Of a stretch of DNA of 64,000 nt, positions 27,123-35,338 are shown one piece after another. Origin of the DNA: Pseudoxanthomonas suwonensis 11-1 (GTDB taxonomy: Bacteria; Pseudomonadota; Gammaproteobacteria; Xanthomonadales; Xanthomonadaceae). The notes under the pieces are model-generated. The model worked only from the letters and a program-made list of their open reading frames with translations. It had not been told where the DNA came from and ran no database searches. Location: the NCBI RefSeq assembly GCF_000185965.1, contig NC_014924.1, positions 1,922,001-1,986,000 on the forward strand. The letters run 5' to 3'. Position numbers and translations under genes: made by a program. How positions within the stretch are numbered: position 1 is the stretch's first letter; every line of letters begins with the position of its first letter.

Positions 27123-28244
27123 TCAGGCCGCCATCGACGCCACGAAGCGGTCGAACAGGGGCGATACGTCGTGCGGGCCCGGCGAGGCTTCCGGGTGGCC
27201 CTGGAACGAGAACGCCGGTGCGTCGGTCAGCTCGATGCCCTGGTTGGTGCCGTCGAACAGCGAGCGGTGGGTGACGCGCACGTTGGCCGGCAGGCTGGCC
27301 TCGTCCACCGCGAAACCGTGGTTCTGCGAGGTGATCAGCACGCGACCGGTGTCAAGGTCCTGCACCGGGTGGTTGGCGCCATGGTGGCCGTTGGCCATCT
27401 TCATGGTGCGCGCGCCGGCGGCCAGGGCCAGCAGCTGGTGGCCCAGGCAGATGCCGAACAGCGGGACCTTCCTGGCCACGAACTCGCGGATCGCCGCGAT
27501 CGCGTAGTCGCACGGCTCCGGATCGCCAGGCCCGTTGGACATGAACACGCCGTCCGGGTCGAGCGCCAGCACCTCGGCGGCCGGGGTCTTCGCCGGCACC
27601 ACGGTCACTTCGCAGCCGCGCTCGGCGAGCATGCGCAGGATGTTGGTCTTCATGCCAAAGTCGTAGGCCACCACGCGGAACTTCTTCTCCGCGGTCACGA
27701 AGGCGTTGGCGTCCAGGTCCAGCTGGCCCTCGGTCCAGGCGTAGCGCTCGGTGGTGCTGACCACCTGGGCCAGGTCCATGCCCTTCAGGCCTGGGAACTT
27801 GCGCGCCGCTTCCAGCGCGGTCTCGACGTCGATGCCCTCGCCTGCCATCAGCGCGCCGTTCTGGGCGCCGCGCTCGCGCAGCAGGCGGGTCAGCTTGCGG
27901 GTGTCGATGCCGGCGATGGCGACCACGCCGCGGGCGGCCAGCCAGTCCTGCAGCGGAGCCTCGCTGCGCCAGTTGCTGGGACGTCGCGGGACGTCGCGCA
28001 CGATCAGGCCGGCCGACCAGACCTTGGCGGCCTCGTCGTCCTGCCCGGTGCAGCCGGTGTTGCCGATGTGGGGATAGGTCAAGGTGACCAGCTGGCGCGC
28101 ATAGGACGGATCGGTCACGATCTCCTGGTAGCCGGTCATGGCGGTGTTGAACACCACTTCACCCACGGCCAGGCCACTGGCGCCTACGGATTCGCCCTCG
28201 AACACGGTGCCGTCTTCGAGGACGAGGATTGCGGGATGGGTCAC
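27123..28244 (-). CDS. carA: Carbamoyl-phosphate synthase small subunit
   Basis: The 373-residue glutaminase subunit has the class I amidotransferase nucleophile in [16 protein letters not shown] and the His/Glu pair in [15 protein letters not shown]. It hydrolyses glutamine and channels ammonia to CarB. The start is GTG at 28244: the protein then begins [16 protein letters not shown], aligned with the E. coli start, and GAAGG lies 9 bases upstream. The frame runs open further upstream, including an ATG 32 codons earlier in the leader, but that part is not conserved in the family as I know it. Confidence 0.96.
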   Translation of the reverse strand: MTHPAILVLEDGTVFEGESVGASGLAVGEVVFNTAMTGYQEIVTDPSYARQLVTLTYPHIGNTGCTGQDDEAAKVWSAGLIVRDVPRRPSNWRSEAPLQDWLAARGVVAIAGIDTRKLTRLLRERGAQNGALMAGEGIDVETALEAARKFPGLKGMDLAQVVSTTERYAWTEGQLDLDANAFVTAEKKFRVVAYDFGMKTNILRMLAERGCEVTVVPAKTPAAEVLALDPDGVFMSNGPGDPEPCDYAIAAIREFVARKVPLFGICLGHQLLALAAGARTMKMANGHHGANHPVQDLDTGRVLITSQNHGFAVDEASLPANVRVTHRSLFDGTNQGIELTDAPAFSFQGHPEASPGPHDVSPLFDRFVASMAA

Positions 28245-28357
28245 GTCGTTCGCCTTCAGGTGGAGGAGCCCTGTCGCCGGCCCGCCAGAGGCAGGCTGCA
28301 AAAAACCGCGGACTGGCATCTCTCCGGTCCGGGCATGGGGGTAACAGGCGAGCGGGA

Positions 28358-28386
28358 ATTGTACCGGCGACGCCCCCAAAAGGGAA
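28358..28386 (-). promoter_or_regulatory. Candidate carA promoter and leader
   Basis: On the minus strand TTCCCT (28381-28386) and TACAAT (28358-28363) are 17 bases apart, a good -10 with a weak -35, about 115 bases before the carA GTG. The leader then contains a 5-bp hairpin (arms 28327-28331 and 28309-28313) followed by a T6 run (28300-28305), which could act as a weak attenuator. carAB is commonly controlled by pyrimidines and arginine; no ArgR site was recognised. All of this is inference from sequence pattern. Confidence 0.4.
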
Positions 28387-28423
28387 CGCCGCCGTTTACC
28401 TGGCGAATGGTTTCCCGGGTGAC

Positions 28424-29149
28424 TCAGTCCTGCCCGAAAAGCAGGCCCCGCATGGTGTACAGGCCCGGCGGGCGGCCCGCGAGCACGCTCGCGGCCTGCA
28501 GCGCGCCGCGGGCGAAGATGTCGCGGTTGGTGGCGCGGTGGACCAGCTCGATACGCTCGCCCTGCCCGGCGAACTGCACCGTATGCTCGCCGACGATGTC
28601 GCCGGCGCGCAGGCTCGCGTAACGCGGCCCGGCGCCGCCGCGGGCGGCGGACTCGCCCAGGGTCAGGGCGGTGCCGGACGGCGCATCCTTCTTGTGGACG
28701 TGGTGCTGCTCGAGGATGTCGCAATCCCAGCCCTCGAGCGCGCGCGCGGCCTGCTCGACCAGGGCATTGAGCACGGCCACGCCGACGCTGAAGTTCGAGG
28801 CCCACAGCACCGGGATCGAGCCAGCGGCACCCTCCAGGGCCTGGCGCTGGGCATCGGAGATGCCGGTGGTACCGGACACCAGCGCCCGCCCGCGCTTGAC
28901 GCACTGCACCAGCACCGGGTCGAAGCCCTGCGGCAGGCTGAAGTCGATGGCCACGTCGTAGTCGGGCACGCCGGAGAGCTCGGCGGCGGCGAACTGCGGG
29001 ATTCCCTCCACAACCCGCTGCAGCGGCGCCCGCCCGGTGACGGCGGCGACCACCTGCCAGCGCTCCGGCGCTTCAGCTGCCAGTCGCAGCAAGGCCCGGC
29101 CCATGCGCCCGGAAGCGCCGTGAATGAGTACCCGCAGAGGCTTGTCCAT
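28424..29149 (-). CDS. dapB: 4-hydroxy-tetrahydrodipicolinate reductase
   Basis: The 241-residue protein has the NAD(P)-binding loop [16 protein letters not shown] at residues 8-23, and the catalytic/substrate motif [16 protein letters not shown], with the His pair and the Lys of DapB. It reduces hydroxy-tetrahydrodipicolinate in diaminopimelate/lysine biosynthesis, feeding peptidoglycan. It is about 30 residues shorter than E. coli DapB, within the family range. It precedes carA by 179 bases that contain a separate candidate promoter, so it may or may not be cotranscribed with carAB. Confidence 0.95.
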   Translation of the reverse strand: MDKPLRVLIHGASGRMGRALLRLAAEAPERWQVVAAVTGRAPLQRVVEGIPQFAAAELSGVPDYDVAIDFSLPQGFDPVLVQCVKRGRALVSGTTGISDAQRQALEGAAGSIPVLWASNFSVGVAVLNALVEQAARALEGWDCDILEQHHVHKKDAPSGTALTLGESAARGGAGPRYASLRAGDIVGEHTVQFAGQGERIELVHRATNRDIFARGALQAASVLAGRPPGLYTMRGLLFGQD

Positions 29150-29234
29150 AGGCCACGCAGGCTAGCCGTCCGGCATGGGCGCCGGCAAGCTCGCGGGTGG
29201 ATCCATGTGGAAGCGCGGCCAGCGGCCGCGCGGA

Positions 29235-29879
29235 TCACCAGACCAGGTCGTCGGGGACCTGGTAGCGCGGATCGGCGTAGGGATCCTCTTCCGCGGTGGC
29301 GTTGGGATCGACCTTCAGCGCCACGGCCTGCGGGAAGATCTGCTCGGCCTGGGCCAGCACCGCCCCTTCAACCAGGATGTAGCGGCCGTTGAGCTGGATC
29401 ACGCCCAGCTCGCCGGCGTTGAGCCTGCGCAGCTGTTCGGCGTTGACGTAGACACGCTTGATCTTGCCGCCGTACTCGAAGTGGCGGGCGATGTCGGCCG
29501 CCTCGTCGTTGAGCACCTTGTCCTTCAGCAGCTCCTCCAGCCTGGCCCGCGCCTCGCGCCGCTGGCGCGCCTCTTCCTGGCGGCGCTGCTCGGCCTCGAG
29601 CCGCTCCTGCTTCTCCTGCTGCGCGCGTAGCGCCCAGGCCTTGCCCAGGTCCATCTCGCTGGCCGGCTTGCGCTGGGGCGCGGCGTCGCGGCGCTGGCCC
29701 GGCTTCTGGCCGGCGTCGCGGCCACGGCCACCTTGCCCCTGCGGCCCGCCCTTGCGGTTGCCGGACGGATGCTGCGGGCGCGGCTTGCCGCCGCCATCCC
29801 TGCGCGGCTGCGGGCGGCGTTCGGGCTCGGGCGCCTTGAAGCCGAGGGTGAGGAGCTGGTCGCGGAGGCTGTCGGTCAT
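29235..29879 (-). CDS. DUF2058 family protein (YaiL-like)
   Basis: The 214-residue protein has a start typical of DUF2058 (DSLRDQLLTLGFK), a long basic Gly/Arg/Gln-rich linker, a charged coiled coil (about residues 75-118) and a conserved C-terminal domain (RHFEYGGKIKRVYVNAEQLRRLNAG, LNGRYILVE). E. coli YaiL belongs here and has been linked to ribosome/RNA association, but the function is not settled. The ATG at 29879 is chosen for the family N-terminus; another ATG at 29906 is possible. It is followed by dapB on the same strand after 85 bases. Confidence 0.82.
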   Translation of the reverse strand: MTDSLRDQLLTLGFKAPEPERRPQPRRDGGGKPRPQHPSGNRKGGPQGQGGRGRDAGQKPGQRRDAAPQRKPASEMDLGKAWALRAQQEKQERLEAEQRRQEEARQRREARARLEELLKDKVLNDEAADIARHFEYGGKIKRVYVNAEQLRRLNAGELGVIQLNGRYILVEGAVLAQAEQIFPQAVALKVDPNATAEEDPYADPRYQVPDDLVW

Positions 29880-29942
29880 GTCTTCGGTCGGGCGCGGGCC
29901 CGGCATGCGTGGCGGCGGCGTGGCCGCCGCGCGTTCGTCGGA

Positions 29943-30167
29943 TCAGTAGTGAGGCGGCGGCGGTTCGCTGCCGGGATCGGAGTACAGCGCGCCGCGCAGG
30001 CCGCGCAGGTCGGCCAGCACCGCCTGCAGCAGCGCGTCGGTGCGGGTGCGCTCCAGGCGCGCCTCGGCCAGCGCCTCGCTCATGTCCGACAGCGCCTGCT
30101 CCTGGAACGCCAGCCGCGTTTCCAGTTCAACCAGGCGTTGCTCGAGTTCGTCCTGCCCGTACTGCAT
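29943..30167 (-). CDS. slyX: SlyX-like protein
   Basis: The 74-residue protein is a short coiled coil (ELEQRLVELETRLAFQEQALSDMSEAL is the core) ending in a Pro-rich tail PPPPHY. That C-terminal P-P-H-Y and the heptad pattern are diagnostic of SlyX. The function is unknown; it was first noted beside slyD, an FKBP isomerase, in E. coli. Here too it lies directly downstream of an FKBP-type isomerase gene. The ATG at 30167 gives the family length; GGAACGG lies about 7-13 bases upstream. Confidence 0.88.
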   Translation of the reverse strand: MQYGQDELEQRLVELETRLAFQEQALSDMSEALAEARLERTRTDALLQAVLADLRGLRGALYSDPGSEPPPPHY

Positions 30168-30209
30168 GTCTTGCCGTTCCCTGCCGGCGCGCGTGCACCG
30201 GCGAATACT

Positions 30210-30235
30210 GGCCACGCCGCGGTCGCGGCGTGGCC
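30210..30235 (-). terminator. Hairpin after the FKBP isomerase gene, possible terminator
   Basis: A perfect 11-bp inverted repeat (arms 30210-30220 and 30225-30235, loop GGTC) lies 11 bases past the isomerase stop and before slyX. No T-run follows on the minus strand, so it may be a weak terminator or an mRNA 3'-end stabiliser that allows partial readthrough into slyX. Confidence 0.5.
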
Positions 30236-30245
30236 GTGCCCTGCC

Positions 30246-31178
30246 TCAGCGGGCGATGTCGAGCAGCTCGACGTCGAAGGTCAGGGTCGCGTCCGGACCG
30301 ATCACGCCGCCCGGAGCGCCGTTGGCGCCGTAGGCCAGGTCGGACGGGATCCAAAAGCGGTACTTGGCACCGACCGGCATCAACGCCACGCCCTCGGTCC
30401 AGCCGGCGATCACGTTGCCCAGCGGGAACACGGCGGGCTCGCCCCGGGTGTAGGAGCTGTCGAACACGGTGCCGTCCAGCAGCTTGCCCTCGTAGTTCAC
30501 GCGGACGGTGTCGCTGGGCATCGGGCGCGGGCCGTTGCCCTGGCGCAGGACCATGTACTGCAGGCCAGACGGGGTGGTGATCACGCCCTTCTGCTTGCGG
30601 TTCTCGGCCAGGAACGCGGCACCCTGGCTGCGGTTGTTCTCGGCCTGGGCCTGCTGCTTGCGCACCAGGTAGCCCTGCACGGCGGCAGCGGCCTCGTCCT
30701 GGGTCATCAGCGGGGTGCCCTTGGCGAAGGCGGTACGCACGGCCTGCATCAGCACGGCCAGGTCGATGTCGTCCTTGAGCGGGGCCAGCGAGGGGCCGAC
30801 CATGCGGTCGCCGACCAGCAGGCCGACCTGCTCGGCCGGCGGAACCGGCGGCTCGGCGCCCGGGGCCATGCCCGGGACGCGCTGGCCGGCACGCGCCGCC
30901 AGGGCGGTGCGCAGGGCGGCGTCGGTGGCGCGGGCCTGCTCCTCGGACTGCAGCGGCTCTTTGCCGGCGAAGGCATTGGCGACGGCGCGCTGCATGGCAT
31001 CCAGGTCGACATGCGGGGCCAGCGGCTCGAACGAGCTGGCCACGTCCAGGCCCACGGCATAGCTGACCTTGTCCTTCTCGGTCGCCAGCGTGGCCTTGTC
31101 CTGGGCCATCGCCGCGCCAGTCATGACGCTCGCTCCCATCACCAGCGACGCCAGCGCGCCGCGCATGCGGTTGTTCAT
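30246..31178 (-). CDS. fkpA: Periplasmic FKBP-type peptidyl-prolyl isomerase with duplicated N-domain
   Basis: The 310-residue protein has a signal peptide (cleaved near AAMAQD, residue 26) and a C-terminal FKBP domain from about residue 198 (TPSGLQYMVLRQGNG, VNYEGKLLDGTVFDSSY, GWTEGVALMPVGAKYRFWIP). It catalyses proline isomerisation and chaperones envelope proteins. The N-terminal dimerisation module appears twice: residues 36-90 (VSYAVGLDVASSFEPLAPHVDLD) and 116-170 (EQVGLLVGDRMVGPSLAPLKDDIDL) share the same pattern, each followed by a TPLM/EPLQ-type helix. FkpA and Mip have one copy. It heads the slyX-side transcript. Confidence 0.88.
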   Translation of the reverse strand: MNNRMRGALASLVMGASVMTGAAMAQDKATLATEKDKVSYAVGLDVASSFEPLAPHVDLDAMQRAVANAFAGKEPLQSEEQARATDAALRTALAARAGQRVPGMAPGAEPPVPPAEQVGLLVGDRMVGPSLAPLKDDIDLAVLMQAVRTAFAKGTPLMTQDEAAAAVQGYLVRKQQAQAENNRSQGAAFLAENRKQKGVITTPSGLQYMVLRQGNGPRPMPSDTVRVNYEGKLLDGTVFDSSYTRGEPAVFPLGNVIAGWTEGVALMPVGAKYRFWIPSDLAYGANGAPGGVIGPDATLTFDVELLDIAR

Positions 31179-31258
31179 TCGTTACCTTTCCAATGAGGTG
31201 GATCGTTTGCCGGCGCATGGCCGGTCCGGGCGCATTGTCGCACGCGCGGCGACGGCGG

Positions 31259-31837
31259 TCAGCGCGTGCCGGCGGCGGCCCCGCGCGGTGCCGGGCGGGC
31301 CAGTTCGCGCTCGATCGCGGCCACCAGCGCCGGGTCGCCCGGCTCGACCTTGCTCGGCCAGTTGCCGACCACCCGCCCGCCCCGCGACACCAGGTACTTG
31401 TGGAAGTTCCAGCCCGGCTGCACGCCGGTGGCGGCGGCCAGGCGGCGGTAAAGCGGCGTGGCCTCCTCGCCGATCACGTGCACCTTCTCGTACATGGGGA
31501 ACTCCACCCCGTAGGTCAGGGTGCAGAACTCCTGGATCTGGGCCTCGTCGCCCGGCTCCTGGCCGCGGAAATCGTTGGACGGGAAGCCGACCACCGAGAA
31601 ACCGCGGGCGGCATAGCGCTTCTGCAGCGCCTCCAGGCCCTCGTACTGGGGGGTGAAGCCGCACTTGCTGGCGGTATTGACCACCAGCAGCACCTGCCCG
31701 GCGTGGCGCTCGGCCAGGTTCACCGGGCTGCGCGAGGCCAGCGGCCGGTACTCAAGGTCCAGCAGGTCGGCGCCCGCGGCCAGGGCCGCGCCCGGCCCCG
31801 TCATCATCAAACCCAATGCAATCAGCCACCTGGACAT
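31259..31837 (-). CDS. Glutathione peroxidase-family protein, exported
   Basis: The 192-residue protein starts with a signal peptide (WLIALGLMMTGPGAALAAGA). The catalytic triad is visible: Cys in NTASKCGFTPQYEGLE, Gln replaced in GFPSNDFRGQEPG (the usual motif is FPCNQF, so the resolving Cys is absent and Asn-Asp stands there), and Trp-Asn in WNFHKYLV. Bacterial Cys-type members usually use thioredoxin. The missing second cysteine suggests a 1-Cys mechanism or another reductant. The ATG at 31837 has AGGAG nine bases upstream. It is divergent from the YtrA operon with 122 bases between. Confidence 0.87.
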   Translation of the reverse strand: MSRWLIALGLMMTGPGAALAAGADLLDLEYRPLASRSPVNLAERHAGQVLLVVNTASKCGFTPQYEGLEALQKRYAARGFSVVGFPSNDFRGQEPGDEAQIQEFCTLTYGVEFPMYEKVHVIGEEATPLYRRLAAATGVQPGWNFHKYLVSRGGRVVGNWPSKVEPGDPALVAAIERELARPAPRGAAAGTR

Positions 31838-31895
31838 CTTTCTGAACTCCTGGGGTCGTGGCCTGGCATAGGCCATCAGTTGGGGTAACCGGCGT

Positions 31896-31936
31896 TTGAC
31901 ATCCCGTGTGTAGGTGTTATAGTTGAATACAACACC
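31896..31936 (+). promoter_or_regulatory. Near-consensus promoter with embedded YtrA-type palindromic operator
   Basis: TTGACA (31896-31901) and TATAGT (31918-31923) are separated by 16 bases, the best sigma-70 promoter in the window. The palindrome GGTGTT-N12-AACACC (31913-31918 and 31931-31936; the inner TA/TA positions also pair) covers the -10 box and the start point. GntR regulators of the YtrA group bind such palindromes and repress their own operon; the second gene downstream encodes one. The operator assignment is inference from symmetry and position. Confidence 0.7.
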
Positions 31937-31959
31937 AGTCACCCAAAGCAGGGAGCACC

Positions 31960-32211
31960 ATGAACCGCACTACCTACGCAGGTCGCCATTCCTGGCTCGT
32001 CGCGTCGGGCGCTGCCATGGCCCTGTGGACCTTGGCCTGGCTGCTACCCGCCCATCAGGGACGTGGGGGTGATTATGGCTCCGCCGAGGCCGTGATGGAG
32101 CGTGCCGAAGCCGAGCTGGAAGCAGCGACGGAGCGCCCGGCCCACCGGCTCCGCGCGTCGCTGTCCATGCCCTATTTCTCCTTTGCGCAGGCGCTGCGCA
32201 CCCGGAGCTGA
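31960..32211 (+). CDS. Small single-pass membrane protein at head of the YtrA operon
   Basis: The 83-residue protein has one membrane segment (WLVASGAAMALWTLAWLLPA, residues 12-31), a Glu/Ala-rich helix (GSAEAVMERAEAELEAATERP) and a short tail. I do not recognise a family. It starts 24 bases after the operator, with AGGGAG at eight bases, and ends four bases before the GntR gene, so it is the first gene of that operon. A role as an accessory or sensor subunit of the ABC transporter encoded downstream is possible but unsupported. Confidence 0.65.
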   Translation: MNRTTYAGRHSWLVASGAAMALWTLAWLLPAHQGRGGDYGSAEAVMERAEAELEAATERPAHRLRASLSMPYFSFAQALRTRS

Positions 32212-32215
32212 CCGA

Positions 32216-32578
32216 ATGAGCGACATCCAGTGGAGCGACGGAGCTCCGATCTACCGTCAATTGAAGGAGCGCGTGATCGCCATGATGCTCGACGGAATCC
32301 TCAAACCGGGCGATGCCCTGCCCTCGGTCCGCCAGGTGGCGGCCGAATACCAGCTCAACCCGATCACCGTCTCCCGCGCCTACCAGGAACTGGCCGACGA
32401 GGGACTGGTCGAGAAACGCCGTGGCCTGGGCATGTTCGTCACCGAGGAGGCCTCGCGGAAGCTGCGCAGCAGCGAACGCGAACGCTTCCTCACCGAGGAA
32501 TGGCCCGCGGTCGTCGAGCGCATCCAGCGCCTCGGCCTGTCGGCACAGGAACTGCTCGAGTCCGTGGGGAAGAACTGA
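32216..32578 (+). CDS. GntR-family transcriptional regulator, YtrA subfamily
   Basis: The 120-residue protein consists of the GntR winged helix (IYRQLKERVIAMMLDGILKP, LPSVRQVAAEYQLNPITVSRAYQELADEGLVEKRRGLGMFV) plus a short two-helix dimerisation tail, the YtrA layout. It lacks the large effector domain of FadR or HutC types. YtrA regulators control adjacent ABC transporter genes; in Xanthomonas a YtrA-type protein, HpaR1, is also a wider virulence regulator, to which this could correspond. It probably binds the palindrome at 31913-31936. Its stop is followed after one base by the ATPase ATG. Confidence 0.9.
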   Translation: MSDIQWSDGAPIYRQLKERVIAMMLDGILKPGDALPSVRQVAAEYQLNPITVSRAYQELADEGLVEKRRGLGMFVTEEASRKLRSSERERFLTEEWPAVVERIQRLGLSAQELLESVGKN

Positions 32579-32579
32579 C

Positions 32580-33464
32580 ATGAATGCAACGTCTGCAACC
32601 GCTGCCGCGCCGGTCGTGTCCGCGCGCGGCCTGCGCAAGGCCTACAAGCACAAGCTCGCGGTCGCCGGCGCCGATTTCGACATCGGCGCGGGCCGCATCG
32701 TCGGCCTGATCGGCCCCAACGGAGCGGGCAAGACCACCGCGCTCAAGGCGATCCTCGGCCTGACCCGCTTCGAGGGCGAGCTGAGCGTGCTGGGGCTGGA
32801 CCCGCGCACCCAGCGCGACGAACTGATGAACCAGGTCTGCTTCATCGCCGACGTGGCGGTGCTGCCGCGCTGGATGCGGGTGCGCGAGGCGATCGACTTC
32901 GTCGCCGGCGTGCATCCGCGCTTCGACCGCGCCAAGTGCGAGCGCTTCCTGGCCAACACCAAACTGGACCCGAAGCTGCGGGTGCGCGAGATGTCCAAGG
33001 GCATGATCGTGCAGCTGCACCTGGCCCTGGTGATGGCCATCGACGCGCGCCTGCTGGTGCTGGACGAGCCCACCCTGGGCCTGGACATCCTCTACCGCAA
33101 GCAGTTCTACCAGCGCCTGCTGGAGGACTACTTCGACGAACAGAAGACCATCCTGGTCACGACCCACCAGGTCGAGGAGATCGAGAACATCCTCACCGAC
33201 GTGCTGTTCATCCGCGATGGCCGGATCGTGCTGTCGGCCGAGATGGAACACCTGGCCGAGCGCTACAGCGAGGTCCTGGTCGGCGCCGACCGCGCCGCCG
33301 AGGCGCGTGCCCTCGGCCCGGTCGACGAGCGCGCCCTGCCCTTCGGCAAGTCCGTTTTCCTGTTCGACGGCCTGGCGCCGGAACGCGCCGCCGCCCTCGG
33401 CGAGGTCCGCAATCCCGGACTTGCCGACCTGTTCGTGGCCCTGATGAAAGGAACCTACGCATGA
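32580..33464 (+). CDS. ABC transporter ATP-binding protein
   Basis: The 294-residue ATPase has Walker A (GPNGAGKTT, from residue 45), a modified signature REMSKGM in place of LSGGQ, Walker B (LLVLDEPTLGLD) and the H-loop (LVTTHQ). The M-S-K-G-M signature is typical of the ABC-2/Ytr group of exporters. A C-terminal extension of about 75 residues follows the nucleotide-binding domain. It energises the permease encoded next, whose start overlaps its stop (ATGA). Substrate unknown; related systems respond to cell-wall or membrane-active compounds. Confidence 0.92.
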   Translation: MNATSATAAAPVVSARGLRKAYKHKLAVAGADFDIGAGRIVGLIGPNGAGKTTALKAILGLTRFEGELSVLGLDPRTQRDELMNQVCFIADVAVLPRWMRVREAIDFVAGVHPRFDRAKCERFLANTKLDPKLRVREMSKGMIVQLHLALVMAIDARLLVLDEPTLGLDILYRKQFYQRLLEDYFDEQKTILVTTHQVEEIENILTDVLFIRDGRIVLSAEMEHLAERYSEVLVGADRAAEARALGPVDERALPFGKSVFLFDGLAPERAAALGEVRNPGLADLFVALMKGTYA

Positions 33465-34459
33465 ATGCCATTGCCGCAAACTTCGCCGGCAACCGCTGGA
33501 ACCGGACCTTCGGCTGGCTGCTGCGCCGCGAGTTCTGGGAGAACCGTGGCGGCTTCCTGTGGGCCCCGGTGATCACCGGCGGCATCGCCGTCGTCATGGC
33601 CTCGCTGCTGGCCATCGCCACCGCGATCCAGTCACGCTCGGAGGCCAATGAGGCGGTCACCAACATGGCCGCCTACCTCGGCGCCGTGGGCGCTACCGCC
33701 GACGGCCTGCTGATGACCGGCTGCAGCATGACCGGCACGGTGCTGGGCTTCGTGGTGTTCTTCTATGCCCTCGGCAGCCTGTACGACGACCGCCGCGACC
33801 GCAGCGCCCTGTTCTGGAAGTCGCTGCCGGTCTCCGATACCCAGACCGTACTGTCCAAGGCCGCCTGGGCCCTGCTGCTGGCGCCGCTGATGTCGCTGGC
33901 CATCGGCCTGGTCGTGGGCGTGATCCTGTGGCTGGTCGCCGCTGTGACCATGCTGGCCGGCAACCTGCCCGGCACCAGCGCCCTGTTCACCCACTCGCAC
34001 CCGTTCACCGTCGCCGGGCACATGCTGGCGACCGTGCCGCTGGACATGCTGTGGATGCTGCCGGCGGTCGGCTGGCTGATGTTCTGCTCGGCCCTGGTGC
34101 GAAGCAAGCCGTTCCTGTGGGCGGTGGTGGTCCCGGTGCTGGGCTGCGTGATGATCAGCATCCTCGGCTTCACCGCCGGCCGCGTGGTGCCGTCGCTGGA
34201 ACTGCCGCTGGGCGCGATCTGGTACGCGGCGGTGTACCGCGGACTGATGAGCGTGATGCCGGGCACCCGTGCCCTGCGCGACATCGAGAACCTGCAGAAC
34301 ATCAACGTCGATGACCCGAGCCAGGTGATCGTCAGGCTGTTGAACGAGGCCAGCAACTGGCACGTGCTGGGCACCTGGGACCTGTGGATCGGCGTGGCCG
34401 TCGGCGTGGGCCTGATCGCCGCCGCCATCCCGCTGCGCCGCTGGCGCGACGAAGCCTGA
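33461..34459 (+). CDS. ABC-2-type transporter permease
   Basis: The 332-residue protein has about six membrane segments (WAPVITGGIAVVMASLLAIA, VLGFVVFFYALGSLY, WALLLAPLMSLAIGLVVGVI, MLWMLPAVGWLMFCSALV, FLWAVVVPVLGCVMISILGF, LWIGVAVGVGLIAAAIPL). Between the second and third is the cytoplasmic YDDRRDRSALFWKSLPVSD loop, the coupling region with the ATPase in ABC-2 exporters. It overlaps the ATPase gene by four bases (ATGA). The substrate is unknown. Confidence 0.88.
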   Translation: MNAIAANFAGNRWNRTFGWLLRREFWENRGGFLWAPVITGGIAVVMASLLAIATAIQSRSEANEAVTNMAAYLGAVGATADGLLMTGCSMTGTVLGFVVFFYALGSLYDDRRDRSALFWKSLPVSDTQTVLSKAAWALLLAPLMSLAIGLVVGVILWLVAAVTMLAGNLPGTSALFTHSHPFTVAGHMLATVPLDMLWMLPAVGWLMFCSALVRSKPFLWAVVVPVLGCVMISILGFTAGRVVPSLELPLGAIWYAAVYRGLMSVMPGTRALRDIENLQNINVDDPSQVIVRLLNEASNWHVLGTWDLWIGVAVGVGLIAAAIPLRRWRDEA

Positions 34460-34488
34460 CCCCGGCGCGCATCCAACGGAGAACCGAC

Positions 34489-35313
34489 ATGCGGAACCTG
34501 CTTCCCCTGCTGCTGTGCCTGGCCATCGTTCCCGGCACCGCCCTGGCTGAAAAGCGCTGCGACAAGTCCGAGGCGCGCGACCTGCAGCTGGACCTGGACG
34601 GCGTGCGCACGGTGCGCGTGGAAACCGCCCAGCACACGCTGCGCCTGGCCGCTGCCGCCGCCGGCCAGCACCGCATCACCGGCCGCGCCTGCGCTCCTTC
34701 CAGCGAGGCCCTGGCCGCGCTGGAGCTGGTGCAGAAGCGCGAGGGCGACACCCTGGTGGTGAGCGCGCGCGGTCCGGACTGGAAGCTGCTGGGCCTGCGC
34801 CCGCAGTCCGACGTCTGGATGGACCTGGCCGGCACCGTGCCGGACGACGTCCTGGTGCAGCTGGTGGTCGGTTCCGGAGACGTGTTCCTCGACGGTGGCG
34901 CCCGCGCCAGCGCCGATGTCGGCTCCGGCGACGCCAGGGTGCGCGACGTGCGCGGCCTGGTGACCGGCAAGGTCGGTTCGGGCGATCTCGAGGTGGTCCG
35001 CGCCGGAGCGCTGAAGGTGCTGGCAATCGGATCGGGCGACGTCAAGGCGTCCGGCATCCGTGGCGATGTCGAGGTCGGCAGCATCGGCTCCGGCGACTTC
35101 GAACTGGAAGACGCTGGCGGCAACGTGGAGATCGGTTCGATCGGCTCCGGCGACGCCGAGCTGGAGCGGATCGGCGGCACGGTCAAGGTCGGCAGCATCG
35201 GTTCCGGCGACCTCGAGGTGCTGGGCGCCGCGGCCCTGCAGGTCAGCCGGGTCGGCAGCGGCGACGTCAGCCACCGCGACGTTCCCCAGGTCGAACTCCC
35301 CCGCCGCAAGTAA
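34489..35313 (+). CDS. Secreted GSGD-repeat beta-helix protein (DUF2807/GIN-like)
   Basis: The 274-residue protein has a signal peptide (LLPLLLCLAIVPGTALAEK) and a repetitive C-terminal half. There the tetrad GSGD occurs eight times at about 17-21-residue intervals (for example VVGSGDVFL, DVGSGDARV, SIGSGDFEL, SIGSGDLEV). This is the pattern of the DUF2807/GIN beta-solenoid, where each turn ends in a Gly-Ser-Gly-Asp bend. It should be a periplasmic or surface stalk. It is in the YtrA operon with CGGAGAA before its ATG. A ligand-binding or scaffold role for the exporter is conceivable; no catalytic site is visible. Confidence 0.8.
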   Translation: MRNLLPLLLCLAIVPGTALAEKRCDKSEARDLQLDLDGVRTVRVETAQHTLRLAAAAAGQHRITGRACAPSSEALAALELVQKREGDTLVVSARGPDWKLLGLRPQSDVWMDLAGTVPDDVLVQLVVGSGDVFLDGGARASADVGSGDARVRDVRGLVTGKVGSGDLEVVRAGALKVLAIGSGDVKASGIRGDVEVGSIGSGDFELEDAGGNVEIGSIGSGDAELERIGGTVKVGSIGSGDLEVLGAAALQVSRVGSGDVSHRDVPQVELPRRK

Positions 35314-35338
35314 CCGGCCCGGAAACGAGGAGAGCATC

